In this document: piece by piece, positions 1 to 8,508 of the stretch | How positions within the stretch are numbered: the first letter of the stretch is position 1 | Layout: the number at the start of each line of letters is the position of its first letter | From: CAZWKX01 sp964614095 | GTDB taxonomy: Bacteria; Actinomycetota; Acidimicrobiia; Spongiisociales; UBA11373 | Length of the DNA stretch: 64,000 bases | Direction of reading: 5' to 3' | NCBI GenBank assembly: GCA_964614095.1 | Contig: CAZTJO010000006.1 | Coordinates: forward strand, 1 to 64,000 | Made by a program: the position numbers and the translations under genes | The notes under the pieces: generated by a model | The model's input: the letters and a program-made list of their open reading frames with translations, nothing else | The model's database searches: none | What the model was told of the DNA's origin: nothing

Positions 1-164
1 GCGGCGTCCGGGGCCGGAGCGGCTTCGCTCTCGGGCGTGTCGCCTTTGGTTTCGGTGGCGTTCTGGGGCTTCTCAGCAGCGGCGGCCGCGATGGCCTCGC
101 CTTCCTCGGCCTGCACCTGCTCTTCAGCCCCCTCGGCAGGCGCGTTCGTCGCATCCTTGGTCAT
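1..164 (-). CDS. rpsA: Probable 30S ribosomal protein S1, N-terminal fragment
   Basis: The first 54 codons of a minus-strand gene that runs off the window. The visible part begins MTKDATNAPAEGAE and is an Ala/Glu/Pro-rich, acidic, low-complexity stretch without a recognisable domain. An AGGAG lies about 12 bases before the ATG. The identification rests on context: in many actinobacteria rpsA directly follows polA on the same strand, as this gene does. S1 binds mRNA on the small ribosomal subunit, and actinobacterial S1 proteins can carry acidic extensions. Because no S1 repeat is inside the window, another acidic-headed protein cannot be excluded. Confidence 0.5.
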   Translation of the reverse strand, partial: MTKDATNAPAEGAEEQVQAEEGEAIAAAAAEKPQNATETKGDTPESEAAPAPDA

Positions 165-251
165 ACGTGTGGTTGTCTCCTCGAAATGAGTGCACTCCGG
201 CAGAGCAACCCGCTCAGAGGCAGCACAAGGCTAACACACCGCAAATCCCGC

Positions 252-2888
252 CTAGTCTTTGACGTCGGCCAGGGTGCTCCCGATCCCCACATCGACCTGC
301 AGCGGGACTCGAAGCTCCGTGACCCCCTCCATGATGCTCCGGGTCAGCTCGGCCACCTCGTCGACCTCCGCTTCGGGGCCCTCGAGCAGCAGCTCGTCAT
401 GCACCTGTAGCAGCATCTCGCAACCGCAGCCGCGCCGCTCCAGCTCGGCATCGAGCACGATCATCGCCTGCTTGATGATGTCGGCGGCCGAGCCTTGGAT
501 GGGCGCGTTGAGCGCCATCCTCTCGCCCATCTGCCTCAACCGGAAGTTGTCCGACAGCAGTTCGGGCAGGTAGCGCCGCCGACCGAGGATGGTCGTGGTG
601 TACCCGGTCTGCCGCGCCTCGGCAACGATGCCCTCCATATACGCCTGCACATTGGGGAACTGTGCAAAATAGGCCTCCATGTGCTCCTGCGCCTCGTCAG
701 TCGGTATCTGGAGACGTTGTGCCAGCCCGTACGCCTCCATCCCGTAGAGAAGGCCGAAGTTGATCATCTTGGCCCGGCGCCGGAGGTCGGCGCTCACCTC
801 ATCCGCTTCCAGCCCGAACACCCTGGCTGCAGTGGCGGTGTGGATGTCCGCACCGGTGGAGAACGCCTCCAGCAAACCGGCGTCGCCACTGAGGTGAGCC
901 AGGATGCGCAGCTCGATCTGGCTGTAGTCGGCAACGATGAACCGGTGGCCCGCCGACGCCACAAACGCCCGGCGGATGGTGCGGCCTTCCTCGGAGCGCA
1001 CCGGGATGTTCTGCATGTTCGGCCTCTCCGATGAGATGCGGCCGGTGGCGGCGCCGGTCTGGTTGAAAATGCAATGGATACGTCCGTCCGGGCCGATGAG
1101 CGGAAGCAGGCCGTCGACGTACGTCGAGCGCAGCTTCTCCAGCTCTCGGTACACCAGTAGATGCTCCACGATGGTGTGCTCGCCGGCCAACTTCTGCAGC
1201 ACCGACGCGTCGGTTGAAGGGGCGCCCTTTGGCGTCTTCTTGAGCACCGGAAGCTGCAGACGATCAAACAGCACATTCCGCAGCTGCAGCGTCGAGTTGA
1301 TGTTGAACGGCTCTCCGGCCGCCTGGTATATGGCCTTCTCCAGGCCGGCCAGGCGATCGCGCAGGCTCTCTCCCAGCTCCTCCAGGTACACACGATCGGT
1401 CCCGATGCCGGCCACCTCCATCTTGGCCAGCACTCGCACAAAGGGAAGCTCCACCTCCTTGAAGAGCTCCAGGCTGGCGCATGCCTCGAGCTGCTCGGTC
1501 AGCGGCTCGACCAGCCGGCCGATGGCCAGGGCCCGGCGCGCCGCGCCCTCAATGTCGGGGCCCGTCTCGAATTCCAGGCTGCCCTGGGTGGAGCCAGCCC
1601 GTTCATCGCCGGCAGGTGAGACCACCTCGAGCCCGAGAATCCGTGAGGCCAGATCTGTCAGCTCCGGGGCCCGCTCGGCCGGGTTGATCACGTATCCGGC
1701 AAGAGCAGTGTCGAACTCCAGGCCACGGAGGTCCAGCTCCATCTCCAGCAGCGCTCGCGCCAGCCGCTTGGCGTCATGCAGTATCTTGGGTACGGCCTCG
1801 TCGGCCAGGGCCTGGGCCAACCCCCCGATACGGGACAAGGGCACAAAGACCACCCGGTCGCCGGCGCCGGCCAAGACGACCCCTTCCAGATCCGCCTTGT
1901 CCCAAACCGCCTCCAGAACGAGGCGCACGCCGGGTGAGGCAAAAGATCCAACATCTTGCGGAACAGCCACCTCGACGTCCAGCACCGCCTCGGGCGGCGG
2001 CGCCTCCCCGCCGCCGACTTCCTGCAGGCGCTGCCAGAGGGACCGGAAGGCGAGCCCGTCGAACACCTCCCGCACCCGTTGCGGATCCCAAGGCTGGAGG
2101 CGGAATTCGGCAACGTCCGCGCCCACCTCCACATCCTCCACCAGCCGGATCAGTCTGCGGTTGAGGAACACCTGCTCCCTGGCCTCTTCGAGGCTTGCCC
2201 GCAGTTTTCCGGTCACCTCGTCGAGATGTTCGTAGATGCCCTCGAGGCTGCCGTGCTGCGACAGCAGCTTCGTCGCCCTCTTCTCGCCAACACCGGGCAC
2301 CCCGGGCAGATTGTCGCTGGTATCCCCGCGCAGGGCGGCGTAGTCGGGGTACTGGGCGGGACTGATGCCGTAGCGCCCCTCGATGTAGCCTGTATCGGCC
2401 ACGACGGTGTCCGTTATGCCGCGCCGTGTGTACACCACCTTCACCCCTCCGCCGATCAGCTGGAAGGCATCACGGTCGCCGGTGACGATCAGCACATCCC
2501 AGCCTGCAGCGGACGCCTGCCGGGAGACAGTGGCAATCACATCGTCCGCCTCGAACCCCGGAGCCCGGAGCTGGTGGATGCCCAACGCCTCCGCCACCTC
2601 ATCCATCAGCGGGAGCTGGCTCTTGAAAAGATCCGGCGCGGCCCGGCGGGTCGCCTTGTACTCCGAGTACTCCGCATTGCGGAAAGTCGCCTCGGGCGTA
2701 TCCCAGGCCACTGCCATGGCATCCGGGTGCTCGTCGTCGAGCAGCTTCACAATCATCGAGGTGAACCCGAAGACCGCGTTGGTAGTCCGGCCATCCGGCG
2801 TGGCCAGGTCCGTGGGCAATGCGAAGAACGCCCGGTAGGCGAGACTGTGGCCGTCGAGCAGAGCAAGTTTCGGCATCTCGCCGATCAT
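252..2888 (-). CDS. polA: DNA polymerase I
   Basis: Repair and Okazaki-fragment polymerase of 878 residues, a normal length. The N-terminal 5' nuclease domain shows DGHSLAYRAFF, EADDVIATV, TGDRDAFQL and GDTSDNLPGVPGVG. The middle 3'-5' exonuclease-like domain lacks most of the acidic DEDD residues: the region around VVFVPL has none of the expected Asp-Glu pair, and only HDAK remains. Proofreading is therefore probably lost, as in many actinobacterial Pol I enzymes. The C-terminal polymerase domain has motif A DYSQIELR, motif B (K..NFGLLYG) and motif C QVHDELLLE. Translation could start at 2888 or at the ATG at 2876 (MPKLALLDG), which fits the family better. The likely rpsA lies downstream and a 97-residue unknown gene 12 bases upstream. 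Confidence 0.96.
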   Translation of the reverse strand: MIGEMPKLALLDGHSLAYRAFFALPTDLATPDGRTTNAVFGFTSMIVKLLDDEHPDAMAVAWDTPEATFRNAEYSEYKATRRAAPDLFKSQLPLMDEVAEALGIHQLRAPGFEADDVIATVSRQASAAGWDVLIVTGDRDAFQLIGGGVKVVYTRRGITDTVVADTGYIEGRYGISPAQYPDYAALRGDTSDNLPGVPGVGEKRATKLLSQHGSLEGIYEHLDEVTGKLRASLEEAREQVFLNRRLIRLVEDVEVGADVAEFRLQPWDPQRVREVFDGLAFRSLWQRLQEVGGGEAPPPEAVLDVEVAVPQDVGSFASPGVRLVLEAVWDKADLEGVVLAGAGDRVVFVPLSRIGGLAQALADEAVPKILHDAKRLARALLEMELDLRGLEFDTALAGYVINPAERAPELTDLASRILGLEVVSPAGDERAGSTQGSLEFETGPDIEGAARRALAIGRLVEPLTEQLEACASLELFKEVELPFVRVLAKMEVAGIGTDRVYLEELGESLRDRLAGLEKAIYQAAGEPFNINSTLQLRNVLFDRLQLPVLKKTPKGAPSTDASVLQKLAGEHTIVEHLLVYRELEKLRSTYVDGLLPLIGPDGRIHCIFNQTGAATGRISSERPNMQNIPVRSEEGRTIRRAFVASAGHRFIVADYSQIELRILAHLSGDAGLLEAFSTGADIHTATAARVFGLEADEVSADLRRRAKMINFGLLYGMEAYGLAQRLQIPTDEAQEHMEAYFAQFPNVQAYMEGIVAEARQTGYTTTILGRRRYLPELLSDNFRLRQMGERMALNAPIQGSAADIIKQAMIVLDAELERRGCGCEMLLQVHDELLLEGPEAEVDEVAELTRSIMEGVTELRVPLQVDVGIGSTLADVKD

Positions 2889-2900
2889 AGGTCGCGGGAC

Positions 2901-3194
2901 TCAGCCGAGCCGGCGCAGCAGGCGCTCCCGTCTCGCCTCGAGGCGGCGCCGGCGCACCTGCAGGGACAGAAGTGCACGTCGGAAGCGCGCCACGTCTCCG
3001 GCGGTCTCCCGGGCGTCCTCACGGGCGAGCGGCACTTCGCTGACGATGGCATCGCGCTGTGCATCGTCGTCGAGATGCCGATGGATGCGCAGTTCCTCGG
3101 CGGTGAGCCGCTCCTCCTCACCGATACGAATGATCTCGTCGGTCAGGCGGAACAGGCGCTTCTGCAATCTTTTTGACACGATCCACTCCGCCAT
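2901..3194 (-). CDS. Small charged helical protein of unknown function
   Basis: Encodes 97 residues, extremely rich in Arg, Glu and Leu, with heptad-like spacing that suggests one long alpha-helical hairpin or coiled coil (for example RFRRALLSLQVRRRRLEARR near the C terminus). No membrane segment, signal peptide or catalytic motif is visible. It ends 12 bases before polA on the same strand and is probably cotranscribed with it. The upstream Shine-Dalgarno is weak (GAGCGG). Its size and helicity resemble chorismate-mutase-like or DNA-binding helical bundles, but I do not recognise a family and assign no function. Confidence 0.6.
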   Translation of the reverse strand: MAEWIVSKRLQKRLFRLTDEIIRIGEEERLTAEELRIHRHLDDDAQRDAIVSEVPLAREDARETAGDVARFRRALLSLQVRRRRLEARRERLLRRLG

Positions 3195-3254
3195 CCGCTC
3201 TCGGACTGCGACCGGCTCTCAAGCCGGCGCCGGCCACGCCTAAGATCGGCACGA

Positions 3255-3337
3255 ACCGGGGTGGCGGAATGGTAGACGCGGCGGACTCAAAATCCGCTGG
3301 GCTTCGGCCCGTGGGGGTTCGACTCCCCCTCCCGGTA
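3255..3337 (+). tRNA. tRNA-Leu (anticodon CAA)
   Basis: An 83-base class II tRNA. The acceptor stem ACCGGGG pairs with TCCCGGT (final G-T wobble), followed by discriminator A. The anticodon stem is GCGGA/TCCGC around loop CTCAAAA, giving anticodon CAA at 3288-3290, which reads UUG. The T arm is GGGGG-TTCGACT-CCCCC, and a long variable arm, as expected for leucine, lies between them. The genome continues with CCG rather than CCA, so the 3' end is not fully encoded. It lies between the 97-residue gene and the end of nadE, both on the other strand. Confidence 0.95.
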
Positions 3338-3357
3338 CCGGCACCTCGAACAGGCTG

Positions 3358-5088
3358 CTATGAAGCTGCCGACGGACTCTGCCCACCCTCATACCGGTTG
3401 GTGATCGGCAGGCGGCGATCGCCACCCAGCGCCTTCGTGCTCACCCTCACCCCGGGCGGCGCCTGGCGCCGCTTGTACTCATTGCCGTCGACCATACGCG
3501 TCACCTCGTTCACCGTGCCCTGCCTCACACCGCGCATCTCGATGGCGTCGGGTGACCGATCCTCCTCGATGTAGGCCTTCAGTATTCGATCGAGCGTCTC
3601 GTAGGGGGGCAGACTGTCGGTGTCCATCTGATTGGGCCTCAGCTCTGCCGACGGCGCCTTGCGGATGCTCGCCTTGGGAATGACTTCTCCGATCGAGTTC
3701 CGCCATTTGGCCAGGGCGTACACATCAGTCTTGTACACGTCCTTGAGCACCGAGAAGCCCCCGGCCATGTCCCCGTAGAGGGTTGCGTAGCCCACGGCCA
3801 TCTCCGACTTGTTGCCGGTGGCGACCACCATGCCCCCGAACTTGTTGGACAGAGCCATCAGGATGGCACCACGCACTCGAGCCTGGAGGTTCTCCTCGGC
3901 AGTGCCCTCCTCGGTGTCTCCGAATGTGCCCTCGAGGGCCCCCAGGAAGGCGGTGAAAGGCACTTCGATGGGTATCTCGTCGAAACGGATGCCGAGGTTC
4001 TCGGCAAGCTGCCTCGAATCGATGAGCGAGCCCTCTGAGGAGTACGGGCCCGGCATGGTCACTCCCCACACTGCATCCGCCCCCAGAGCATCGACCGCAA
4101 TAACGGCGGTCAGTGCCGAGTCGATACCCCCGGAGAGCCCGATGACTGCTCCTTGAAAGCCGTTCTTGTGCACATAGTCGCGCAGCCCGGTACACAGGGC
4201 CCGGTAGACCTCCTCCTCGGCGCCCAGAGGCTCCGCTGATTCCGGCGGCGGATCTGGATCACCGAGCAGCAGGGTGCCCCGGCTGACAATACGCGCCCGC
4301 ACGTTGCTGCGGCCCTCTTCCGGAAGCGGCACATCGACCCAGAACAGATCCTCTTCAAACTGCGGCGCCCGGTAAAGCAGATCGCCCGATGCGGCAAACA
4401 CCAGGCTCTGGCCGTCGAACACCAGCTCATCCTGTCCCCCGACAAGGTTCACGAACACAAGAGGGAGGCCGGTATCAACCGCCCGGGAGCGCAGCATCGT
4501 TTGACGCTCATCGCCTTTGCCACGGTGATAGGGCGACCCACTGATGTTGAGGAGGGCGTCGGCGCCGGCCCGCGCTTGCTCGGCCGGCGGGCCGTTGGAC
4601 ACCCAAATGTCTTCACATACCGAGATGCCGACGATGGCACCGTTGATTTCCCACAGCACACCGGGGTCGGTGCCGGGAATGAAGTAGCGGTCCTCGTCGA
4701 AAACGTCGTAGTTGGGAAGCAGGACCTTGCGATAGATGCCGCGCAGCCGCTTGTCATGCAGAAGAGCGGCGGCATTGTGCAGGCGCAGGGTCCCGGCGTC
4801 GTCACGATGAGCGGCACCTGCCGCCCGCTCCACACAGCCCACCACAGTCGTCGTCTGCCCGGCCTTGGCGGCCAGGCGGTACACCGCCTCGGTGTTTGCA
4901 CCCACAAACCCCTTGCGGAGCAGCAGATCTTGAGGCGGGTAGCCGGTGATGGCCAACTCGGGAAGCAACAGCAGATCGGCCTGACAGCCTTCGGCCCACT
5001 CCATCGCCCCGGCGATTTGTTCTGCGTTTCCGTCGATATCCCCGACGGTCGGATTGATCTGGGCACACGCCACACGGATGTAGTCCAT
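3358..5088 (-). CDS. nadE: Glutamine-dependent NAD+ synthetase
   Basis: Last step of NAD biosynthesis: amidates deamido-NAD using ammonia released from glutamine, with ATP. The 576 residues hold two domains. The N-terminal nitrilase-type glutaminase shows the Glu-Lys-Cys triad: E44 in LLPELAITGY, K121 in YRKVLLPNYDVF and C158 in ISVCEDIW. The C-terminal synthetase has the P-loop SGGIDS at about residues 319-324. The start MDYIRVACAQIN is chosen because it begins the nitrilase fold; a longer in-frame reading to 5193 would overlap trpA by 47 bases and add an unlikely Arg-rich extension. It follows trpA by 58 bases and may be read from the trp transcript. Confidence 0.96.
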   Translation of the reverse strand: MDYIRVACAQINPTVGDIDGNAEQIAGAMEWAEGCQADLLLLPELAITGYPPQDLLLRKGFVGANTEAVYRLAAKAGQTTTVVGCVERAAGAAHRDDAGTLRLHNAAALLHDKRLRGIYRKVLLPNYDVFDEDRYFIPGTDPGVLWEINGAIVGISVCEDIWVSNGPPAEQARAGADALLNISGSPYHRGKGDERQTMLRSRAVDTGLPLVFVNLVGGQDELVFDGQSLVFAASGDLLYRAPQFEEDLFWVDVPLPEEGRSNVRARIVSRGTLLLGDPDPPPESAEPLGAEEEVYRALCTGLRDYVHKNGFQGAVIGLSGGIDSALTAVIAVDALGADAVWGVTMPGPYSSEGSLIDSRQLAENLGIRFDEIPIEVPFTAFLGALEGTFGDTEEGTAEENLQARVRGAILMALSNKFGGMVVATGNKSEMAVGYATLYGDMAGGFSVLKDVYKTDVYALAKWRNSIGEVIPKASIRKAPSAELRPNQMDTDSLPPYETLDRILKAYIEEDRSPDAIEMRGVRQGTVNEVTRMVDGNEYKRRQAPPGVRVSTKALGGDRRLPITNRYEGGQSPSAAS

Positions 5089-5146
5089 GACCGGAGAGTA
5101 TCGCCTCGGCGGGCCCTTGCCGCCAGATTGCGTTCGGAAGAACTCC

Positions 5147-5947
5147 CTAGGAGCGCCGCATGGATGCCACCAACTCCTCCACCGCCGCGGCAAGCGAGGT
5201 GCACGCAGTTCCCAGATCGGGCGCTTCCAGCACGCGGCGCACCAGAGCCGATCCGACGATCACCCCATCGCCCATCTGTGCCGCCTCGTGTGCCGCCTCC
5301 GGTCCCGAGATGCCCACACCCAGCACCAGCGGGATATCAGTCGCCTGCCGGACCCGCGCCGCGAGACTCCCGGCGCGCCGGCTCGCCTTTCCCCGTTCGC
5401 CGGTAACCCCCATGTCGGCGATGCCATAGATAAAGAGCGGATCGGCGGCCACCACCATCTGCAGCCTCTCATCCGGCGTCGTCGGGGCGACAAACAAGAC
5501 CAGACCCAAACCGGCGCCGACCGCGGCCGCGCGGATCGGCCCACACTCGTCCACCGGCAAGTCGGCAACGATGAGGCCTACCGCGCCGGCCTCGGCCGCC
5601 AAGCCGGCAAAACGCTCCGCCCCCACCTGGAGCACCGGGTTGGTATAGGTCATGAGCAGGCAGGGCTTGCCCGTGCGCCGCGTCACCGCGCCCAGCACTT
5701 CCAGCCCTCTTCCCACCGTGGTCCCCGCGGCCAATGCCGCGGCTCCGGCCCGCTGAATCACGGGGCCGTCCATGAGGGGATCCGCGTAGGGCAGGCCCAC
5801 CTCGAAGCCATCGGCGCCGGCTTCGGCCATGGCCACAAACAGTTCGGCTGATACCTCAGGACTCGGCACCCCGGCCATGAGGTAGGGCAGCAGCGCTGCC
5901 CGGTTCTCCGCCGCGGTCGTTTCGAAAAGGTCGGCGAGTCCGCTCAC
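5147..5947 (-). CDS. trpA: Tryptophan synthase alpha chain
   Basis: Cleaves indole-3-glycerol phosphate to indole and glyceraldehyde-3-phosphate; indole is channelled to TrpB in the alpha2-beta2 complex. The 266-residue TIM barrel carries the two catalytic acids at canonical positions, E49 in DGFEVGLPY and D60 in DPLMDGP. The phosphate-binding region VGVGISGPEAA lies near residue 210. The start is a GTG whose last bases overlap the trpB stop (GTGA), a typical coupled junction; the longer ATG reading inside trpB is a shadow. It is the last trp gene of the trpC-F-B-A run. Confidence 0.97.
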   Translation of the reverse strand: MSGLADLFETTAAENRAALLPYLMAGVPSPEVSAELFVAMAEAGADGFEVGLPYADPLMDGPVIQRAGAAALAAGTTVGRGLEVLGAVTRRTGKPCLLMTYTNPVLQVGAERFAGLAAEAGAVGLIVADLPVDECGPIRAAAVGAGLGLVLFVAPTTPDERLQMVVAADPLFIYGIADMGVTGERGKASRRAGSLAARVRQATDIPLVLGVGISGPEAAHEAAQMGDGVIVGSALVRRVLEAPDLGTACTSLAAAVEELVASMRRS

Positions 5948-7119
5948 AGCTCGCCTCGCCGGGCCGCCACCTGTTGCACGTCCTTGTCGCCACGACCCGA
6001 CAGACACAGCACCACCGTCTTGCCGGCAAACGATGCCCTCTCCTTCGACAGCCACGCCAAGGCATGTGCCGGCTCGAGCGCCGGGATGATTCCCTCGGTC
6101 CGCGACAGAAGATCCATGCCTCTAAGCGCCTCCTCATCCGTCACCGACACGTAGCGAGCGATCCCAATGTCCTTGAAATACGCGTGCTCGGGGCCAACAC
6201 CCGGATAATCGAGACCGGCCGAGATCGAGTGCGCCTCGCGGATCTGCCCCTCCTTGTCCTGGAGCAGGTAGGTATGGGCCCCATGGAGAACTCCCGGCGT
6301 TCCCGCGCCGAGCGAGGCGCCGTGCCGGCCGGTCTCGATGCCGTATCCGCCCGCCTCCACCCCGATCAGCTCCACGTCCATCCCGGTGAACGGATAGAAC
6401 ATGCCCATGGCGTTGGAGCCGCCGCCGACACATGCCACGACACAGTCGGGCAGCCCTCCGCCCAGCTGGGCGATGGTCTCATCGCCGATAACCCTCTGCA
6501 GCTCCCGGACCATCCACGGGAACGGATGCGGACCGACAACCGATCCGAGTATGTAGTGGGTGGTCTCCACCGTCGCCACCCAATCACGCAGTGCCTCGCT
6601 GGTGGCGTCCTTGAGGGTCGCCGCCCCGGACGTCACCGGGATCACCTCCGCACCCAGCATGCGCATGCGGTACACGTTGGGAGCTTGACGCTCGACATCG
6701 ACGGTGCCCATATACACGGCACACTCGATGCCGAGAAGAGCGGCCGCCGTGGCCGTGGCCACCCCGTGCTGGCCGGCGCCGGTCTCGGCGATCACGCGCG
6801 GCTTGCCCATACGCTGAGCCAGCAAACCCTGGCCCAAGGTGTTGTTGATCTTGTGGGCCCCGGTGTGCGCCAGATCCTCCCGCTTCACCAGGAGACGAAA
6901 CCCGAGCTCCTCGGACAGGCGTCCCGCCTCGTAGAGAGGGGTGGGGCGTCCTACGTAATCGCGCAGCAGGCCGTCGAGGCGGCCCCGGAATTCGGGATCG
7001 GCCCATGCTTCCTCAAAAGCGACCTCAAGCTGCTCGAGAGCCGCCATAAGCGTCTCCGGGGCAAAACGCCCCCCGTATTCCCCAAAACGCCCGCGCTCGT
7101 CGGGCCGCGGCATCACCAT
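5944..7119 (-). CDS. trpB: Tryptophan synthase beta chain
   Basis: PLP enzyme that condenses indole with serine to make tryptophan. The 391-residue product contains the PLP lysine K90 in TGAHKINN, the GGGSNAMGMF phosphate-binding loop and the C-terminal CLSGRGDKD. It is the standard TrpB1 type that partners TrpA. The ATG at 7119 is preferred because GGAGG lies seven bases upstream; a second in-frame ATG at 7113 forms a TGATG overlap with the trpF stop. The gene overlaps trpF upstream and trpA downstream, so the three are probably translationally coupled. Confidence 0.97.
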   Translation of the reverse strand: MVMPRPDERGRFGEYGGRFAPETLMAALEQLEVAFEEAWADPEFRGRLDGLLRDYVGRPTPLYEAGRLSEELGFRLLVKREDLAHTGAHKINNTLGQGLLAQRMGKPRVIAETGAGQHGVATATAAALLGIECAVYMGTVDVERQAPNVYRMRMLGAEVIPVTSGAATLKDATSEALRDWVATVETTHYILGSVVGPHPFPWMVRELQRVIGDETIAQLGGGLPDCVVACVGGGSNAMGMFYPFTGMDVELIGVEAGGYGIETGRHGASLGAGTPGVLHGAHTYLLQDKEGQIREAHSISAGLDYPGVGPEHAYFKDIGIARYVSVTDEEALRGMDLLSRTEGIIPALEPAHALAWLSKERASFAGKTVVLCLSGRGDKDVQQVAARRGEL

Positions 7120-7712
7120 CGTGTCGCCTCCACGAACTGCTCCATCTTCGCATGGTCCTTGACCCCCGGCGCCGTCTCGATGCCGGAGGCGACATCCACA
7201 CCCCATGGTTTGGCTGCGGCCAGGGCACCGGCAACGTTCTCCGGCGTCAAGCCCCCAGCGATCACGACGTGGCGGCCGCATCCGGCGGTCAGCGTCCAGT
7301 CGAAGCTGCGACCGCTGCCGCCGTGGCGGCCGGGAACGGCGGTGTCGAGAATTGGCACCGCCCAATCCGGGACCTGAGTCAGGTGCAGCCGGCGGCCCAC
7401 CCGAACCGGGAACAGCACCCGCAGTCCCACCGAGAACGCGGCCTCCGCCGCTTCGACGGCATGGCGCCCGTGCGGCTGAACTCCGGTCACCCCGGCTTCT
7501 CTCGCCGAAGCCAGAAGACCCTCAGGCTCCAGATCCACGCTCACCAAAAAACGTTCAACGGCCACACCCGAGCCCAGCTCGGCGGCTTCGGCCGGGCTCA
7601 CCCGGCGAGGCGACTCCGCGGCGATCACAAACCCCACCGCATCCACTCCCAACTCAGCGGCCGCCTCCACGTCGCGTCGCCGTGTCATACCGCAGAGCTT
7701 CACCCACGTCAT
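7113..7712 (-). CDS. trpF: Phosphoribosylanthranilate isomerase
   Basis: Third step of the pathway from anthranilate: Amadori rearrangement of phosphoribosylanthranilate. The 199-residue TIM barrel begins MTWVKLCGMTRRRDV, with the catalytic Cys in KLCGMT; the C-terminal phosphate-binding AGGLTPENV is present, preceded by FDWTLT with the probable catalytic Asp. The start ATG overlaps the trpC stop (ATGA), and its end overlaps the trpB start. A separate trpF confirms that this lineage does not rely on the bifunctional PriA/HisA enzyme known from Streptomyces and Mycobacterium, although a PriA elsewhere cannot be ruled out. Confidence 0.95.
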   Translation of the reverse strand: MTWVKLCGMTRRRDVEAAAELGVDAVGFVIAAESPRRVSPAEAAELGSGVAVERFLVSVDLEPEGLLASAREAGVTGVQPHGRHAVEAAEAAFSVGLRVLFPVRVGRRLHLTQVPDWAVPILDTAVPGRHGGSGRSFDWTLTAGCGRHVVIAGGLTPENVAGALAAAKPWGVDVASGIETAPGVKDHAKMEQFVEATRW

Positions 7713-8479
7713 CGGCCCGCCCCCCGCAGCCGGGCAACAAGCGCCGCCGGTTCCGGCGACCGCACCAGCGCCTCTCCGACGAGGATGGCGTCATAGCCGG
7801 CGGCGGCCATCCGAGCCGCCCCCTCCGGTGACGAGACCCCGCTCTCCGCCACCGCGGTCACATCCGGGGGAAACAAGCGGCGCAATCTCTCCGCGGTGCC
7901 GAGGTCGACCGCGAACGTACCTAGATCGCGGTTGTTGACCCCAATCAGCTCCACTTCGAAAGCGGCAAGGCGCCGCGCCTCCTCCTCGGAATGCACTTCG
8001 ACAAGCGCAACCACTTTGGCGGCCCCGGCCTCGGCAAGCAGGGCGCCCAGGGTGTCATCGTCGAGCACGGCGGCGATCAAGAGCACCGCATCGGCGCCGG
8101 CCGCAGCCGCCTGCCACACCTGAGCCGGATGCAAGAGAAATCCTTTGCAGAGAACGGGCAGCCCCGATGCTTCACGGGCCAGCTCCAGGTCCTCGAAGCT
8201 GCCCCCGAAGTGGTCGGGTTCGGTCAACACCGAAAGACAGGATGCGCCGCCATCACGGTACGCGCTGGCTCTGGCGGCAACATCGAGGCCCAGATCGATG
8301 GGCCCCGCCGAGGGGGAACGCCGCTTGATCTCGGCGATCACCGACAGCCCGGAAGTGGTGAGCGACGCCACGAAGTCTCGGTGGTCAACGCGTCGCCGGG
8401 CGCGGGCCCGCAGCTCGTCTTCGGCGTCGATCACCTCGCCGAGGCGCGCACGCACCGACTGCAGGATTGCCTCCAGCAT
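7709..8479 (-). CDS. trpC: Indole-3-glycerol phosphate synthase
   Basis: Converts CdRP to indole-3-glycerol phosphate, the substrate of TrpA. The 256-residue TIM barrel contains VIAEIKRRSPSAG with the catalytic Lys, CKGFLLHPAQV, NNRDLGTFAVD and AESGVSSPEG. It heads the trpC-F-B-A run, about 29 bases after the histidine kinase stop, so it could share the upstream regulator-kinase transcript. Overlap with trpF is four bases. Confidence 0.96.
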   Translation of the reverse strand: MLEAILQSVRARLGEVIDAEDELRARARRRVDHRDFVASLTTSGLSVIAEIKRRSPSAGPIDLGLDVAARASAYRDGGASCLSVLTEPDHFGGSFEDLELAREASGLPVLCKGFLLHPAQVWQAAAAGADAVLLIAAVLDDDTLGALLAEAGAAKVVALVEVHSEEEARRLAAFEVELIGVNNRDLGTFAVDLGTAERLRRLFPPDVTAVAESGVSSPEGAARMAAAGYDAILVGEALVRSPEPAALVARLRGAGR

Positions 8480-8508
8480 GGCGCCATCGTAGATGCAGGG
8501 AGGGAGGC

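Noticed and set aside
937..2235. 432-residue plus-strand frame antisense to polA
   Set aside because: Ser/Arg-rich shadow without a domain; polA is continuous on the other strand.
3165..3180. T run near tRNA-Leu as a possible terminator
   Set aside because: No hairpin precedes it on either strand, and it lies inside the 97-residue coding frame.
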